Assembly (NCBI GenBank): GCA_027356675.1
Contig: DAHVXO010000219.1
Location: 1 to 7,491, forward strand
Direction of reading: 5' to 3'
DNA: 7,491 nt
From: Symbiobacteriaceae bacterium
GTDB taxonomy: Bacteria; Bacillota_E; Symbiobacteriia; Symbiobacteriales; Symbiobacteriaceae
Shown here: positions 6,287 to 7,491 of the stretch, one piece after another
How the letters are laid out: every line of letters starts with the position of its first letter
How positions within the stretch are numbered: the stretch's first letter is position 1
Position numbers and translations under genes: made by a program
Notes under the pieces: model-generated
What the model was told of the DNA's origin: nothing
Databases searched by the model: none
What the model saw: the letters and a program-made list of their open reading frames with translations, nothing else

Positions 6287-6757
6287 ATGTCAGCGCTGCA
6301 AATTGGGCTGATTTCGTTGGAGGGTGACCATATCGGGCATCTCGTGCGGGCGGTGCAGATGCTGCGCTCATACGGCAAGGAATGCCAGGTGTCAGCCTAC
6401 TCCGATGTGGTTGACGTGGTCATCAGCGGCGATGAACCCTCGGCGGGCTGTTGCCTGCTCACGGTAGAGTCCGATTGCACCTGCGAGGAGCTAGAGGCCA
6501 TTCGCCAGGAGACGGAGTGGTCGCTGGGCAGCGAGAACGGCGATGCGCCCTTCCAGGTCTGGGTCGTGCGCAGGGACGGCCAGCTGCGCGACCCGCTGCC
6601 GCGCCCGCTGGTAGCGTTGGCCGAGGGACAATGGGAGCCGGACATGAGTCTGGTCCTGGACGCCAGTGAGTTCAAGCAACTCTGCGCCTGGGGGCAGATA
6701 TACGAGGGTGCGGAAGCGTCGGTTGCGGGCGAGTGGCCGGGCGCGGTGGGCGGGTAG
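6287..6757 (+). CDS. Hypothetical protein, 156 residues, divergent from the subtilase
   Basis: Not recognised. The frame is open from 6236, but AGGGAGG (6273-6279) about 7 bases before ATG 6287 sets the start (MSALQIGLISLEGDHIGHLV). The protein ends in PGAVGG at TAG 6755-6757. The pattern looks like a small cytoplasmic alpha/beta domain: strand LQIGLISL, helix HIGHLVRAVQMLRSYG, strands CQVSAYS and VVDVVIS, strand CCLLTV, helix CEELEAIRQETEW, strand FQVWVVRR, then MSLVLDASEFKQLC. It has no signal peptide or membrane segment. Six cysteines (33, 55, 56, 64, 66, 133), including a CC pair and a C-x-C, are unusual for a cytoplasmic protein of this size, but no standard metal motif is formed. It shares its upstream region with the protease gene and converges with the broken phosphotransferase gene. 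A regulatory link to the protease is possible only by position. Confidence 0.72.
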   Translation: MSALQIGLISLEGDHIGHLVRAVQMLRSYGKECQVSAYSDVVDVVISGDEPSAGCCLLTVESDCTCEELEAIRQETEWSLGSENGDAPFQVWVVRRDGQLRDPLPRPLVALAEGQWEPDMSLVLDASEFKQLCAWGQIYEGAEASVAGEWPGAVGG

Positions 6758-6768
6758 GCGCGCGATAC

Positions 6769-6795
6769 GGCACCCTCCCAGCGCACAAGGGTGCC
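6769..6795 (+). terminator. Stem-loop after the 156-residue gene
   Basis: GGCACCCT (6769-6776) and AGGGTGCC (6788-6795) form a perfect 8-bp stem with an 11-base loop, 12 bases after the stop codon. There is no T-run behind it (ATGGCGTC), so it is terminator-like by position and stem strength only. Confidence 0.45.
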
Positions 6796-6815
6796 ATGGC
6801 GTCTACGCTATGCGT

Positions 6816-6838
6816 GTTGCGCCAGATCTCTGCGCAAC
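6816..6838 (-). terminator. Stem-loop after the broken phosphotransferase gene
   Basis: GTTGCGC (6816-6822) and GCGCAAC (6832-6838) are perfect inverse complements with a 9-base loop, beginning 4 bases past the TAA of the minus-strand frame. No U-run follows on the minus strand. Together with the stem at 6769-6795 it fills the gap between two converging genes, a usual place for terminators. Confidence 0.4.
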
Positions 6839-6842
6839 CGGT

Positions 6843-7490
6843 TTAGTCCGCTTCGGACATGGGTTTCGAGTCCTGCCTCGAGTCCGTACCACCTGTGAGG
6901 GTGCCCGACCCAAGATCACAGAGCAGATGATCAGGGCTCAGGTCACGATGGAGCAAGACGGGGGTGAAGTCATAGTTGCGGTCATCCTGCAGGAAGCGCT
7001 CGATGAAAGCCGCGACTTGACTCTGCTCCAGGGGCTTCAGGTGCGGGCGGATCAGTTCAATCGCATCGGAATACCAGCGGGCATACTCTACGCGCCAGTC
7101 CTCAGGCGTACCGCCGGGGACACCCAGGACCTCAGCTGTGGCCACCGGAAAGGCATGCAACGCCGTCAGGAAATCGCTCACCGCAGCGGCGAAGGTCGGG
7201 GCGAGGGCCATGCCAGGGTGGTTCGCCAGGGGCTCCCCAGGCACCAGGTGGTACCCGCCGAAGGGTCGATCAAATCCGGGTATCCCTGTCGGCGCTGCAA
7301 AGGCGTAGTCGGGAACGGGGAGCGACAGCGTCGGGGCCAACTCCGGCATGAGTCGGAGTTCCTTGCGAGTGGCTGTTGTGGCCCGGTCGGTCTTAGGAAA
7401 GCGAAAGACCAATGCGTGCTCTCCTTGCCGGCGCGCTTGCACGAACCACGCGGGCTCGTCCGATGTATGGTTGACCACCAGGTCCATCAC
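6843..7490 (-). pseudogene. Chimeric, truncated APH-family phosphotransferase
   Basis: The minus-strand frame is open from the window edge to TAA 6843-6845 (215 residues from GTG 7490). From about residue 24 it is an aminoglycoside phosphotransferase/kinase-like protein: ALVFRFPK (26-33), an ELRLMPELA segment (44-52), LSLPVPDY, a PFGGYHLVPGEPL hinge-like region (about 76-88), and the catalytic loop LLHRDLSPDHLL with HRD at 181-183. The His in place of the usual Asn in this loop occurs in some relatives. After GTLTG (196-200) a normal family member continues into the DFG/DxD metal-binding motif and a C-terminal helical region. Here it changes to GTDSRQDSKPMSEAD and stops. The N-terminal part of the ATP lobe is also missing, replaced by GH13 sequence. 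Lacking the metal Asp, it should not be an active kinase. It may be a decaying gene, a recombination product or an assembly chimera. It could still be translated, since there is no internal stop. Confidence 0.82.
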
Positions 7491-7491
7491 C
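7422..7491 (-). pseudogene. GH13 glycosidase fragment (conserved region I) fused in frame to the APH fragment
   Basis: At the window edge the minus strand reads VMDLVVNHTSDEPAWFVQAR, then RQG. This is conserved region I of glycoside hydrolase family 13 enzymes (alpha-glucosidases, oligo-1,6-glucosidases, trehalose synthases), where DLVVNHTSDEHxWF is nearly invariant. Instead of going on into the usual acidic/aromatic stretch of GH13, the frame switches at about 7421 to EHALVFRFPK, which belongs to a phosphotransferase. The upstream part of the glycosidase, if present, lies beyond the window. The GH13 identity is strong despite the short length. Confidence 0.75.

Noticed and set aside
6841..6893. 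A tRNA-like stretch on the plus strand (GGGTTTCGAGTCC followed further on by GTACCA)
   Set aside because: An extra T breaks the G-TTC junction of a T-arm, the acceptor spacing to CCA does not fit, and no anticodon or D arm can be placed upstream.

Overview
The window reads as a piece of a GC-rich bacterial chromosome. Strong AGGAGG-type Shine-Dalgarno sites, GTG/TTG start candidates, a lipobox lipoprotein and a large secreted subtilase fit a high-GC Firmicute, for example a Symbiobacterium-like organism. This placement is an inference from style and cannot be proven without a search.

Layout. Almost everything lies on the minus strand and is read from right to left. From about 6200 down to 1 these are: a 1022-residue secreted subtilisin-family protease (6107-3039); a small 87-residue unknown protein (2960-2697); a PLP-dependent threonine dehydratase/serine racemase-type enzyme (2598-1630); the C-terminal half of a GNAT acetyltransferase, out of frame with the dehydratase tail and overlapping it (about 1672-1433); a CapA/PgsA-type metallophosphatase lipoprotein (1399-188); and the first 33 residues of a probable MFS transporter (100-1, running off the window). 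One plus-strand gene, a 156-residue unknown protein (6287-6757), is divergent from the protease across a short AT-richer promoter region. It converges on a broken phosphotransferase gene (7490-6843, minus) whose first 23 or so codons are the 'DLVVNHTSDE' region of a GH13 glycosidase.

How it fits together. No single pathway links the genes. The protease heads a possible transcription unit: its leader carries a long stem-loop next to a perfect Shine-Dalgarno site, and the small gene downstream has its own ribosome site placed inside another potential stem. The dehydratase, CapA lipoprotein and MFS transporter are closely spaced on the same strand and could be co-transcribed.

The most striking feature is the set of gene junctions. 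Three recognisable protein families (GNAT, APH phosphotransferase, GH13) are present only as fragments, joined directly to other sequence at about 1672, about 6890 and about 7421. They point to deletion or recombination scars, or to an assembly chimera. I found no RNA gene, CRISPR array or complete insertion sequence. No clearly new multi-gene system is visible; the best candidates for unknown biology are the two orphan proteins and the leader structures around the protease.
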